Assembly (NCBI GenBank): GCA_013003555.1 | Contig: JABDIV010000114.1 | Span: 1-64,000 of the forward strand | Source of the DNA: Flavobacteriaceae bacterium | Lineage (GTDB): Bacteria; Bacteroidota; Bacteroidia; Flavobacteriales; Flavobacteriaceae | Direction of reading: 5' to 3' | Length of the DNA: 64,000 nt | Shown: positions 18,681 to 27,165 of the stretch, one piece after another | Numbering within the stretch: position 1 is the first letter of the stretch | Layout of the letters: every line of letters starts with the position of its first letter | Notes under the pieces: model-generated | Seen by the model: the letters and a program-made list of their open reading frames with translations, nothing else | What the model was told of the DNA's origin: nothing | The model's database searches: none | Translations under genes and position numbers: made by a program

Positions 18681-19153
18681 TTCAACTGTAGTTTACAATT
18701 GTCGGAAAATAACTCCATCTCATTTTGGATATTTTCCTCTTTTATCATTGCTTTGATCAATTTTTGTTTTAATAATATATAACGTTATAATGATAATATA
18801 TTTATAATTATTATCCAATGATATAAATCAGGTTCACTATTATAATATAAATATCAATTTATTGGTATATGTGTAAATCATTCTATCCTCCATAAACAAA
18901 ATTAATTCGCATTAATCAAAGAATTCAACGATAATAGGATCCTCACATCAGGATTTGTAATACTTGCAATCGGGCTCCTTATCAAAAGAAAATACTCAAG
19001 TTTGTGATGATATGGATGACACAAACTAGATTATGCATTTTTACTGGTGCATGCGACATATCAATATTCTTCAAAAAAATTCAAGGTAAAATCGATATCG
19101 TAAGGGAGCAAATCCGATTTGAGGAAAAGTTAGATTTTCTATAATTAAAATTA

Positions 19154-19183
19154 TTTTGATTGTTTTTGTAACATTTAGGTCCG
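19154..19183 (+). promoter_or_regulatory. Possible rpoD promoter
   Basis: A TTTTG at 19154-19158 and TAGGTCCG at 19176-19183 are 17 bases apart. The -7 match is six of eight to TAnnTTTG, so this is tentative. Confidence 0.3.
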
Positions 19184-19245
19184 ATTTAACGTATAACTAA
19201 ATAACGTAAGAGAAATCCCTCGAACATAAAAGCGAAAAAATTTAG

Positions 19246-20109
19246 ATGAGACAACTCAAAATAACGAAGCAGGTCACCAATAGAGAGACTGCTTCCCTGG
19301 ACAAGTATCTTCAAGAAATTGGTAAAGTTGACCTGATTACGGCTGATGAAGAAGTTGAACTGGCACAACGCATCAAAGCCGGTGACCAGATCGCTCTTGA
19401 AAAGCTGACAAAAGCTAATCTTCGATTCGTCGTATCGGTTGCCAAACAATATCAAAATCAAGGACTCACACTTCCTGACCTTATTAACGAAGGCAACTTA
19501 GGATTGATTAAAGCTGCACAGCGATTTGACGAAACCCGTGGTTTCAAATTCATTTCGTATGCGGTTTGGTGGATTCGTCAATCTATTCTTCAGGCATTGG
19601 CCGAACAATCGAGAATTGTGCGCTTGCCATTGAATAAGATCGGATCGATCAATAAGATCAACAAGACTTATGCCTTCCTTGAGCAGTCACATGAGCGTCC
19701 GCCAAGTGCTGAAGAAATTGCCAAGGAATTAGACATGACCATTAACGATGTTAAGGAGTCGATGAAAAATTCAGGCCGTCATGTATCTATGGATGCACCA
19801 TTGGTTGAAGGTGAAGATTCCAATCTATATGATGTACTAAACAGTGGTGAATCGCCAAACCCGGATAAGGAATTGTTGCATGAATCATTACGCACCGAGA
19901 TTGAACGAGCTCTTGAAACCTTAACTCCACGAGAAGCCGATGTCATTCGCTTGTATTTTGGACTTGGAAATCAGCACCCGATGACCCTTGAGGAAATTGG
20001 AGAGACCTTCGATTTAACACGTGAACGGGTACGCCAAATTAAGGAAAAAGCAATTCGACGATTGAAACATACGTCGAGAAGTAAAATATTGAAGACTTAT
20101 TTAGGATAA
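19246..20109 (+). CDS. rpoD: Primary sigma factor RpoD/SigA
   Basis: The 287-residue primary sigma factor of Bacteroidota, which lacks the long N-terminal 1.1 domain of the proteobacterial protein. Region 1.2 ([16 protein letters not shown]), region 2 ([49 protein letters not shown]), region 3 and region 4 (LTLEEIG-type helix, [19 protein letters not shown]) are all present. It directs RNA polymerase to the TAnnTTTG promoters seen across the window. Alone in its transcription unit, with two hairpins after the stop. Confidence 0.96.
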   Translation: MRQLKITKQVTNRETASLDKYLQEIGKVDLITADEEVELAQRIKAGDQIALEKLTKANLRFVVSVAKQYQNQGLTLPDLINEGNLGLIKAAQRFDETRGFKFISYAVWWIRQSILQALAEQSRIVRLPLNKIGSINKINKTYAFLEQSHERPPSAEEIAKELDMTINDVKESMKNSGRHVSMDAPLVEGEDSNLYDVLNSGESPNPDKELLHESLRTEIERALETLTPREADVIRLYFGLGNQHPMTLEEIGETFDLTRERVRQIKEKAIRRLKHTSRSKILKTYLG

Positions 20110-20143
20110 TAAATAGTATCTTTATATTCTAAATACCATTACA

Positions 20144-20213
20144 AACAGTTACATACTGTTCGTTTTTTGATTGATGAAGAACCCCTGGCTGATTACCGGG
20201 GGTTCATTTTTTT
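20144..20213 (+). terminator. Tandem terminators after rpoD
   Basis: First hairpin AACAGT/ACTGTT (20144-20160) followed by CG and T6. Second hairpin GAACCCC/GGGGTTC (20179-20205) followed by A and T7. Both are 35-100 bases after the stop codon. Confidence 0.8.
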
Positions 20214-20238
20214 ATACTATTTTTGAAAAAAAATATCA

Positions 20239-20901
20239 ATGGGTCTTGTTCGAATCGCTCCTTCTATTTTAGCCGCTGATTTTGGAAATCTTCAACGCGA
20301 TGTTGAAATGGTAAACCAGTCTGAAGCACATTGGTTCCATATCGATATTATGGATGGTGTTTTTGTCCCTAATATTTCCTTTGGTATGCCCGTATTAAAA
20401 GCAATCACCAACCATGCTGATAAACCTGTTGACGTGCATTTGATGATTGTCGATCCCGATCGATATATAAAAACCTTTGCTGATCTTGGCGCTGATAATC
20501 TAACCGTACACTATGAGGCCTGCCCGCACTTGCACAGGACCATTCAGGCGATAAAAGCCGAAGGCATGACTGCAGGTGTCGCCCTAAATCCGCATACTAA
20601 CGTTTCACTTCTCGAAGATGTGATCAATGACCTTGATCTCGTTTGTATGATGAGCGTTAATCCGGGATTTGGAGGACAAAGCTTTATTGACAACACCTAT
20701 AAAAAGGTACGACAGCTCAAAGAAATGATTCGCAAACACGATTCATCCTGCCTGATTGAGATCGATGGTGGTGTAACCGATAAAAATGCGGAGAGATTAG
20801 TCGAAGCAGGGGCAGATGTTTTAGTGGCAGGCAGTTTTGTTTTTAAAAGCGATGATCAGTTAGACACGATTTCAAATTTGAACGCCCTGGCTAATCAATA
20901 A
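20239..20901 (+). CDS. rpe: Ribulose-phosphate 3-epimerase
   Basis: A 220-residue TIM-barrel epimerase interconverting ribulose-5-phosphate and xylulose-5-phosphate in the pentose phosphate pathway. Motifs: APSILAADFGNL at the N-terminus, HIDIMDGVFVPNISFG with metal-binding histidine and catalytic aspartate, VHLMI, MMSVNPGFGGQ (phosphate loop), and EIDGGV with the second catalytic aspartate. Length is standard. It lies between the rpoD terminators and a hairpin shared with the convergent CBS gene. Confidence 0.95.
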   Translation: MGLVRIAPSILAADFGNLQRDVEMVNQSEAHWFHIDIMDGVFVPNISFGMPVLKAITNHADKPVDVHLMIVDPDRYIKTFADLGADNLTVHYEACPHLHRTIQAIKAEGMTAGVALNPHTNVSLLEDVINDLDLVCMMSVNPGFGGQSFIDNTYKKVRQLKEMIRKHDSSCLIEIDGGVTDKNAERLVEAGADVLVAGSFVFKSDDQLDTISNLNALANQ

Positions 20902-20930
20902 AAAAAAAGGCTCCGATTTCTCGGAGCCTT
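20899..20930 (-). terminator. Terminator of the CBS-domain gene (shared hairpin with rpe)
   Basis: Stem AAGGCTCCGA/TCGGAGCCTT with a four-base loop. Only the minus strand has a T-tract (T8) after the stem, so it serves mainly the minus-strand gene. Confidence 0.85.
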
Positions 20931-20945
20931 CTCACACTACACTTG

Positions 20946-21383
20946 CTAAAACTGATCTAATAAATAATTTATCAAATCGGTTGTTGTTACAATGCCAACC
21001 AATTTACCGTCATCGACAACCGGAATCGCATGAAATTCGCGTTTCGCTAAAATTTCCGCAACATCTTTTATGGTTGAATCTGACTGAACACTTATGACAT
21101 TTTTCGCCATAACCTGTTCAATGGTGAACATATTATAGACTATAGTGTCTACAGTGCTTTCATCTTCGTCAATCGCATCTGCAAAGCTGATACGAAGCAA
21201 GTCTGTATAACTCAAGATCCCCACGATTATATCGCCGGAGACTACTGGAATATGTCGGATTTTATGTTTCTTGAATAAATGCTCGGCGGTCTCGAGCTCG
21301 TCGCTTCGACTAACGGTTACGACTTTCATTGTCATTATATCGGATACGGGTCTGATCTTAATCATTTCATCTGCATTTAACAC
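20946..21383 (-). CDS. Stand-alone CBS-pair protein
   Basis: A 145-residue protein made of two CBS motifs and little else: residues about 12-70 (DIMTMKVVTVSRSDELETA, IRHIPVVSGDIIVGILSYTDL) and 85-145 (VMAKNVISVQSDSTIKDVAEIL, FHAIPVVDDGKLVGIVTTTDLI). Such pairs bind adenine nucleotides or related ligands and act as energy sensors, but the partner is unknown. It is transcribed toward rpe and ends in the shared hairpin. Confidence 0.85.
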   Translation of the reverse strand: MLNADEMIKIRPVSDIMTMKVVTVSRSDELETAEHLFKKHKIRHIPVVSGDIIVGILSYTDLLRISFADAIDEDESTVDTIVYNMFTIEQVMAKNVISVQSDSTIKDVAEILAKREFHAIPVVDDGKLVGIVTTTDLINYLLDQF

Positions 21384-21445
21384 TATTAAAAATAGTATTA
21401 AAGGCCATAAAAAAACATGACGAAAATCATGTTACAGCCATCGGA

Positions 21446-22297
21446 CTAATAACCGGCAAAATTAAAATTGAGCATTTGTTGAACTTTTTTGTACACCTGT
21501 GGAAACTGACTTTTTAATTCCTGGGGTGATTCGATAAAGGATTCAACAAGGACAGCAAGGAATTCGAATTGATTTGTAAAAGCGTAATCCCGGAAATATT
21601 TTGCGGCTATAAGACGCTGTCGGAGATCGTCCTGATTACTTATAATATCAATTAATTCTTTAAATGAATCTTCAAAAATCGTAGAGCTAACATCTTTTTC
21701 TTTAATACTATTCAGGTGAATGGCATGAGTAAATTCATGAATGCCCAGGTTTATATTGTCACTGGCTATCTCAAATCCTTCTTTAAAGTGTTTCCATGAA
21801 ATAACCAGGGCCTTTAATTTGGGATTGAACTCCCCGCGATGAAACTCCTCATTCATCTTTGAGTAAAACTCATCCGGGTAAATAAAGATCTTGGTTATCA
21901 ATCCGATATAAAAATCCCGGAATCCAAAGGTTAACATCGCTGCCGTTGAGGCAATAAGCACCTTCATTTCATCGGTTACCACTAACCCTTCTCTTCCTAT
22001 GAAGAACTTATCTTTGATCAGGGAAGCCACACGATGTTCGAAATAACGCTTTTCACGTTCATCTAGTTTTGAATAAAATGGAAACTGCGTCTGGAGAATG
22101 CGAAGTTGTTCTTCACTTAATTTTCTGAAAGGCCAAAAATGCCTGTACAACGGCCTTTTGGTCTTCATCACAAAGGCCATTTCTACCATTCTCAAGGCGA
22201 AATAACACAACATGATAAACAAGGCGGCAAAACAAATGATCAGAACGACCTTTCCCCCGTTGTTGAATTGTTGATAGAACGACATATATAGCATCAT
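21446..22297 (-). CDS. Zinc-dependent peptidase of the M90 (MtfA) family, membrane-anchored
   Basis: A 283-residue protein with one N-terminal membrane segment (VVLIICFAALFIMLCYFA, about 16-34) and an M90/MtfA-like domain. The metal-binding motif is HEFTHAIH near residue 186, preceded by the MtfA-typical region VLIASTAAMLTFGF and IFIYPDEF. E. coli MtfA is cytosolic and acts on carbon-uptake regulation; the membrane anchor here is the flavobacterial form, and the substrate is unknown. Start is the first of several close methionines (MMLYM), so it could be a few residues shorter. Confidence 0.8.
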   Translation of the reverse strand: MMLYMSFYQQFNNGGKVVLIICFAALFIMLCYFALRMVEMAFVMKTKRPLYRHFWPFRKLSEEQLRILQTQFPFYSKLDEREKRYFEHRVASLIKDKFFIGREGLVVTDEMKVLIASTAAMLTFGFRDFYIGLITKIFIYPDEFYSKMNEEFHRGEFNPKLKALVISWKHFKEGFEIASDNINLGIHEFTHAIHLNSIKEKDVSSTIFEDSFKELIDIISNQDDLRQRLIAAKYFRDYAFTNQFEFLAVLVESFIESPQELKSQFPQVYKKVQQMLNFNFAGY

Positions 22298-22740
22298 AGT
22301 ACAAACGCATTGTCAATTCTTAAATTGTGAGGGAAATAGAATTGAATTGGAGCGCTAAATTTAGTGAAATATTGTTTTAATCCATATTTTAGTGAATATT
22401 CCGTGATTTAAATAATTGAAAAATTGATCATTTTTTTATGTTTTTGACCGATTTCTTTGAAAAAAGAACGTTTTTTGATCATTTTTCGATCGTTTTAACC
22501 GATTATTTGACTTATTATAAAAAACATAATAAATTAGTTTCTGCCCTCATTTAATCTTAAAACTTGACGGCTGATTCTTTGATTTCATACAATTGAACGT
22601 AACGGTTTTGTTTCATTATTTAATTATTTTCTTTAAAAAAATAATTAATTGATGCATTGGGAATAATCTATATGTAGAATTTGAGAAACTCTAATTCCGG
22701 ATAATTAAGATTCAGAATTCTTACCTAAAAAAATTATTCT
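22298..22740. other. AT-rich intergenic stretch
   Basis: I see no gene in this stretch upstream of the peptidase gene. It holds one pair of imperfect direct repeats (listed separately) and long A/T runs. It leads into the hairpin array. Confidence 0.6.
22424..22504. repeat. Pair of 30-bp imperfect direct repeats
   Basis: Copies at 22424-22453 and 22475-22504 share 25 of 30 bases: both begin TTGATCATTTTT and end ACCGATT, with centres 51 bases apart. The spacing resembles the 50-bp period of the array that follows, but the sequence is unrelated. Confidence 0.6.
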
Positions 22741-22745
22741 TTAAA

Positions 22746-23156
22746 GATCTATTAGCACCATAAAAAGATTACTTCCTTCGGAAGCATCCTTCAAAAATCT
22801 AACAGTACAACAAAAGGATTACTTCCTTCGGAAGCATCCTTCTGAGATCTACCAGAAAAAGAAAAGGATTACTTCCTTCGGAAGCATCCTTCTAAGATCT
22901 ACCAGAAAAAGAAAAGGATTACTTCCTTCGGAAGCATCCTTCAAAGCTCCGCTTTGAAAATAAAAACTCCCTGCTTAAGAATTCAAACAAGCTTCGCTTG
23001 ATTTAATAAAGGATCGCTCCCTTCCAAAGCATCCTTCTAAGATCTACCAGAAAAAGAAAAGGATTACTTCCTTCGGAAGCATCCTTCAAAGATCTAACAG
23101 TACAACAAAAGGATTACTTCCTTCGGAAGCATCCTTCAAAGCTCCGCTTTGAAAAT
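22746..23156. repeat. 50-bp-period array of hairpin repeats
   Basis: A core of about 28 bases (GGATTACTTCCTTCGGAAGC plus ATCCTTC) begins its ACTTCC block at 22771, 22821, 22871, 22921, 23066 and 23116, with one degenerate copy near 23016. Within each run the period is exactly 50. Each core folds as AAGGAT/ATCCTT enclosing CTTCC/GGAAG. The spacers are of two kinds, one with AACAGTACAACAAAA and one with ACCAGAAAAAGAAAA. A 50-bp block (22943-22992) is repeated at 23138-23187 and contains the 5' arm of the tRNA terminator. Not CRISPR, since spacers are themselves repeated. Confidence 0.9.
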
Positions 23157-23211
23157 AAAAACTCCCTGCTTAAGAATTCAAACAAGCTTGATTCTACGCA
23201 GGGAGTTTTTA
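23157..23211 (-). terminator. Terminator after tRNA-Arg
   Basis: Arms ACTCCCTGC (23161-23169) and GCAGGGAGT (23198-23206) enclose a 28-base loop and are flanked by A-rich and T-rich tracts on both sides. It lies nine bases beyond the tRNA 3' end. A copy of the left arm alone, with its flanks, sits at 22966-22974. Confidence 0.75.
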
Positions 23212-23219
23212 TTTATTCG

Positions 23220-23293
23220 TGACCGCGGAAGGATTCGAACCCTCAACCCTCAGAGCCGAAATCTGATATTCTATCCAGTTGAACTACGCGGCC
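23220..23293 (-). tRNA. tRNA-Arg (anticodon UCG)
   Basis: Folds as a complete cloverleaf. The acceptor stem is GGCCGCG/CGCGGTC, with discriminator A at 23220. The D arm starts GTTC, the anticodon stem is TCAGA/TCTGA with loop TTTCGGC (anticodon TCG, reading CGA), and the T arm is GAGGG/CCTTC with loop TTCGAAT. The CCA end is not encoded. It lies eight bases after the yqeY stop on the same strand, so it may share that transcript. Confidence 0.95.
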
Positions 23294-23301
23294 ATTTGTG
23301 A

Positions 23302-23754
23302 TTAATTCATCAGTTTTTGTCGTACGATATTCGAAATGGTTTTACCATCAGCCTGTCCGGCTAATTCCTTGGTAACAATACCCATTACACGTCCCATATC
23401 TTTCATGCCATCAGCACCGATCTCATCAATGGTCATGACAACCACTTTCTCAATCTCCTCTTCAGAAAGTGCTTCAGGAAGAAACTGACTGATGATTTCT
23501 GCCTCCGCCAATTCCGGTTCTGCCAGATCTGGACGGCTTTGTTCAGTATAAATTGCCGCACTGTCCTTGCGCTGCTTTACCAACTTCTGTAGCAACTTCA
23601 TCTCCTGTTCTTCGCTCAAATCATGACTGGCTCCAGATTCGGTCTGGACAAGCAAAATGGCCGACTTAACAGCCCGTAAAGCCGTAAGCGCAGTTTGGTC
23701 TTTTGCCTTCATCGCCTCTTTCAGCGCCTGCATCACATCATTCTGTAAACTCAT
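23302..23754 (-). CDS. GatB/YqeY domain protein
   Basis: A 150-residue YqeY-type protein, homologous to the C-terminal tail of the GatB subunit of Asp/Glu-tRNA amidotransferase. Motifs: ALTALRAVKSAI near the start, ELAEAEIISQFLPEALSEEEI in the middle, and DMGRVMGIVTKELAGQADGKTI at the end. The domain is thought to recognise tRNA, but the cellular role of the stand-alone form is unclear. It follows ftsZ by 109 bases, with a hairpin between. Confidence 0.9.
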   Translation of the reverse strand: MSLQNDVMQALKEAMKAKDQTALTALRAVKSAILLVQTESGASHDLSEEQEMKLLQKLVKQRKDSAAIYTEQSRPDLAEPELAEAEIISQFLPEALSEEEIEKVVVMTIDEIGADGMKDMGRVMGIVTKELAGQADGKTISNIVRQKLMN

Positions 23755-23792
23755 AATACCATATCGGTTTAACGTTGCGAAGATAATAAAAC

Positions 23793-23829
23793 AAACCCGA
23801 AAATTATGAGGGAAAATTTCCGGGTTTTT
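23793..23829 (-). terminator. Hairpin between ftsZ and yqeY, probable ftsZ terminator
   Basis: On the minus strand AAACCCGGAAATTTT pairs imperfectly with AATTTTCGGGTTT, followed by GTTTT. It sits 35 bases after the ftsZ stop. Confidence 0.55.
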
Positions 23830-23863
23830 GACGAAGTGTCAGACACTAAAACTTGACTTGCTA

Positions 23864-25777
23864 TTAATCTACGTTGTCGTGTAAAAAAGAATTGTTACTT
23901 CGTAATTGTACGTCATCATTATCATCGAGTTCGACTGACAATCTCGACGCATTATTTTCCGATGAATGCTGAACCTCATCCAGGTCAACGCCCTGGCGTT
24001 TGTAGGCCGGTTCTTTTTCCATATCATCGATCTTAGCAGTGTTGAATTTATAGTTGAATTCCTTCATTTTCTTACGCCTTTCATTAGCACGCGCTTTCAG
24101 TAATTCAGAAATCGGACTGTTCACAGGATCAAGATCTTCAACAAATCCTTCTCGTTCCGGTTCTGGTTCAATTACCTTTTTCTCAAACACAACCTCTTCC
24201 TCAATTATCGGTTCACTGTCCTGTGACTCATATTTTGAGTCCGTTTTTTCAAAAACAATATGATCATCAAGCGCGTATCGCGTCTCGCCTTCCTCATTCG
24301 CTTCAGTCACCGTGATTAATTCGATATAATCCTTAACCGGAATATCGTTAACAGGACTCTCACGAAGGTCTTCATCCAATTCAAAAACAATGGATTCCTT
24401 TATGTCCGGTTCTTCAATTTCGATATCGGGATCAGACAATGGCAAATCAAACGTTAGCATTGTTTGTTCCTGGAAATCTATGGTTTCTATTTCATCAGTC
24501 TTACTGCTTTCATTCATGTCATTTATCACAAAACCTTCATTTTGAGATTTCACCGCTACCTCTTCATACACCACTGTGATATTTCTAATCAATTCACTTG
24601 TGGGTATCAATTCCATTTCTGGAGTTTCATCATCTTCAAGGGTGTGAACAATTCGAGTTTCCTCCTTTTCAAGAACAATATCGGGTGTAATGATCACAGG
24701 GTCTTTATCTAAAAGGTCCTGTTCCATAATCTGGTCTTCTTCCAGGGCATGAACCACCCTTTTGGCTTCGGTATTCGTAATATCATGCTGTTGATCGATA
24801 TTAAAACCTGTTGCGATAATGGTAACAGCAATGGCCTCCTCAAGGTTCATATCTTCTCCAACGCCCATTATTATATTGGCGCCATGCCCCGCTTCTGATT
24901 GGATATGATCATTGATTTCACCGATTTCATCTATGGTGATTTCTTGAGAGCCAGAAACGATAAGTAGCAAGACATTCTTTGCACCTGTTATCTTATTGTC
25001 ATTCAATAGAGGCGAATCAAGCGCTTTCATAATGGCATCTTGTGCACGATTTGTTCCAGTAGCTGTCGCCGAACCCATTATAGCTGTCCCACTATTGCTC
25101 AAAACCGTTTTGGCATCCCTTAGGTCGATATTTTGTGTATAGTGATGGGTTATAACTTCAGCAATTCCACGAGCGGCTGTCGATAAAACTTCGTCTGCCT
25201 TCGAAAATCCGGCTTTGAATCCAAGATTCCCATAGACCTCTCGAAGTTTATTGTTGTTGATCACGATCAGAGAATCAACGTGATTTCTTAAATTTTCTAT
25301 TCCCTTTTGTGCCTGTTGATTACGAAGCTTTCCTTCAAACTGGAAGGGCATTGTCACAATACCAACGGTTAGAATACCCATTTCCTTGGCCATTTTGGCT
25401 ATGATCGGTGCTGCACCGGTTCCTGTTCCTCCACCCATTCCGGCAGTGATAAAGATCATTTTGGTCTGGGTTTCGAGCATACTTCTTATGTCCTCAAGGC
25501 TTTCAAGGGCAGCCTGTTCACCAACCTCCGGATTAGCACCGGCACCCAGCCCTTCGGTGAGGTTCACACCCAGCTGGATCTTATTAGGAATACCACTGTT
25601 ATTTAATGCCTGTGAATCTGTATTACAGATTACAAAATCAACACCTTTGATGCCTTGTTGGAACATGTAATTAATCGCATTGCTTCCACCACCACCAACA
25701 CCAATTACCTTGATGACATTAGACTGGTTCTTTGGCAAATCGAAGGTTATTTTACCGATGTCTTTCTCATTACTCAT
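23864..25777 (-). CDS. ftsZ: Cell division protein FtsZ with a long acidic tail
   Basis: A 637-residue tubulin homologue that polymerises into the division ring. The GTP-binding core (about 18-330) has GGGGSNAI (28-35), the tubulin signature GGGTGTG (115-121) and NNNKLREVYG-type T6 region; the catalytic T7 loop is KADEVLSTAARG. The remaining 300 residues are strongly acidic, low-complexity linker, ending in a short conserved-looking SFLHDNVD. Typical FtsZ is 380-400 residues; the extended tail is characteristic of flavobacteria. Follows ftsA after 50 bases. Confidence 0.96.
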   Translation of the reverse strand: MSNEKDIGKITFDLPKNQSNVIKVIGVGGGGSNAINYMFQQGIKGVDFVICNTDSQALNNSGIPNKIQLGVNLTEGLGAGANPEVGEQAALESLEDIRSMLETQTKMIFITAGMGGGTGTGAAPIIAKMAKEMGILTVGIVTMPFQFEGKLRNQQAQKGIENLRNHVDSLIVINNNKLREVYGNLGFKAGFSKADEVLSTAARGIAEVITHHYTQNIDLRDAKTVLSNSGTAIMGSATATGTNRAQDAIMKALDSPLLNDNKITGAKNVLLLIVSGSQEITIDEIGEINDHIQSEAGHGANIIMGVGEDMNLEEAIAVTIIATGFNIDQQHDITNTEAKRVVHALEEDQIMEQDLLDKDPVIITPDIVLEKEETRIVHTLEDDETPEMELIPTSELIRNITVVYEEVAVKSQNEGFVINDMNESSKTDEIETIDFQEQTMLTFDLPLSDPDIEIEEPDIKESIVFELDEDLRESPVNDIPVKDYIELITVTEANEEGETRYALDDHIVFEKTDSKYESQDSEPIIEEEVVFEKKVIEPEPEREGFVEDLDPVNSPISELLKARANERRKKMKEFNYKFNTAKIDDMEKEPAYKRQGVDLDEVQHSSENNASRLSVELDDNDDVQLRSNNSFLHDNVD

Positions 25778-25827
25778 ATAAATAGGTTTTAAGGGATATA
25801 ATCACTATTGTTTTATTGTTTCGTCTG

Positions 25828-27162
25828 TTACTCAGCATTATCGAGAAAATCTTTAACGCGTTCTGTTAATTTATCCAGGAATGATTTTCTTTCCTTGGTT
25901 TTACGCTCCGTTATGATTTCCTCAACAGTAGATCCGGAATCCAGTTCACCCTCTGCCGCAACAGATTCCTGTAGTTCCATCTCTTCCAACTTTTTCTTTT
26001 CCTGGCGTTTTAAGCCATCCATTACCAATCCTACCGCTGTTGCGTAAAGCGGACTGGTAACCTCGTCATCGCTATCTCCGGCCAAATGCTCATTTGGATA
26101 ACCAACACGGGTATCCATGCCTGTTATATACTCAACAAGTTGTTTAAGATGCTTGAGCTGGCTTCCACCACCTGTAAGAACAATGCCGGCAATTAATTTT
26201 TTCTTTTGATCTTCATGACCATAATTCTTGATCTCGACATAAACTTGTTCGATGATCTCAACTACCCGGGCATGAATTATCTTAGACAGGTTCTTCAGGG
26301 TAATTTCCTTAGGCTCGCGACCTCTTAATCCCGGAATAGATACTATTTCGTTGTCCTTGTTCTCTCCCGGCCAGGCCGAACCAAATTTGATCTTCAATAA
26401 TTCAGCTTGTTTTTCAATTATGGAACAACCTTCTTTAATGTCCTCAGTGATTACATTTCCCCCAAAGGGAATAACGGCAGTATGCCGGATAATACCATCT
26501 TTAAAAATGGCAAGGTCTGTTGTTCCACCACCAATATCGATAAGGGCCACTCCAGCTTCTTTTTCTTCCTGGCTTAGCACGGCATTGGCTGAGGCCAAGG
26601 GTTCGAGAGTAATTCCGTCTAACTCGAGTCCGGCGCTCTTTACGCAGCGACCAATATTTCTGATAGAGGAAACCTGACCAACGACTACATGGAAATTTGC
26701 TTCTAACCGACCACCATACATACCGATCGGTTCCTTAATTTCTGCTTGCCCGTCCACTTTAAATTCCTGCGGAAGCACATGTATGATCTCCTCGCCCGGA
26801 AGCATGACCAATTTATGGACCTGATTGATGAGTCGGTCAATATCCTCCTCATCTATAACCAACTCTGAATTAGGACGTGTGATATAATCGCTATGTTGTA
26901 AACTTCGTATATGCTGTCCTGCAATGCCAACCGTTACCTGTTCAATTTTGAATCCCGCAGAAGCTTCTGCTTCATGAGCAGCTTGCTGAATAGATTGGAT
27001 TGTTTGCGTGATGTTATTCACCACACCGCGGTGAACACCTAAGCTCTTGGTTTTCCCTATACCCAGGATCTCAAGTTTACCGTAATCATTTTGACGGCCT
27101 ATCATGGCAACTATCTTAGTTGTGCCTATATCTAATCCTACAGATAATCGATTTGGTTCCAT
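25828..27162 (-). CDS. ftsA: Cell division protein FtsA
   Basis: A 444-residue actin-fold ATPase that tethers FtsZ filaments to the membrane. Nucleotide-binding motifs VGLDIGTTKIVAMIG (about 8-22), IDIGGGTTDLAIF (near 208) and IVLTGGGSQLKHL (near 325) are clear. The C-terminus ends in FLDKLTERVKDFLDNAE, an amphipathic helix that fits the membrane-targeting sequence. A charged linker precedes it. It starts three bases after ftsQ. Confidence 0.96.
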   Translation of the reverse strand: MEPNRLSVGLDIGTTKIVAMIGRQNDYGKLEILGIGKTKSLGVHRGVVNNITQTIQSIQQAAHEAEASAGFKIEQVTVGIAGQHIRSLQHSDYITRPNSELVIDEEDIDRLINQVHKLVMLPGEEIIHVLPQEFKVDGQAEIKEPIGMYGGRLEANFHVVVGQVSSIRNIGRCVKSAGLELDGITLEPLASANAVLSQEEKEAGVALIDIGGGTTDLAIFKDGIIRHTAVIPFGGNVITEDIKEGCSIIEKQAELLKIKFGSAWPGENKDNEIVSIPGLRGREPKEITLKNLSKIIHARVVEIIEQVYVEIKNYGHEDQKKKLIAGIVLTGGGSQLKHLKQLVEYITGMDTRVGYPNEHLAGDSDDEVTSPLYATAVGLVMDGLKRQEKKKLEEMELQESVAAEGELDSGSTVEEIITERKTKERKSFLDKLTERVKDFLDNAE

Positions 27163-27165
27163 ACC

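Larger units (their letters stand above)
18385..19245. other. AT-rich 860-bp intergenic region
   Basis: I see no convincing gene between the FolD-like protein and rpoD. The stretch is very AT-rich, especially 18770-18870, with many A/T runs and stops in all frames. The only coding-like piece is a 47-codon minus-strand ORF (listed separately). The rpoD leader and promoter must lie at its right end. Confidence 0.6.

Noticed and set aside
22746-23156. Repeat array resembling CRISPR
   Set aside because: The spacers are of only two kinds and themselves repeated, the period is 50 with no 30-40-base unique spacers, and no cas gene is nearby.
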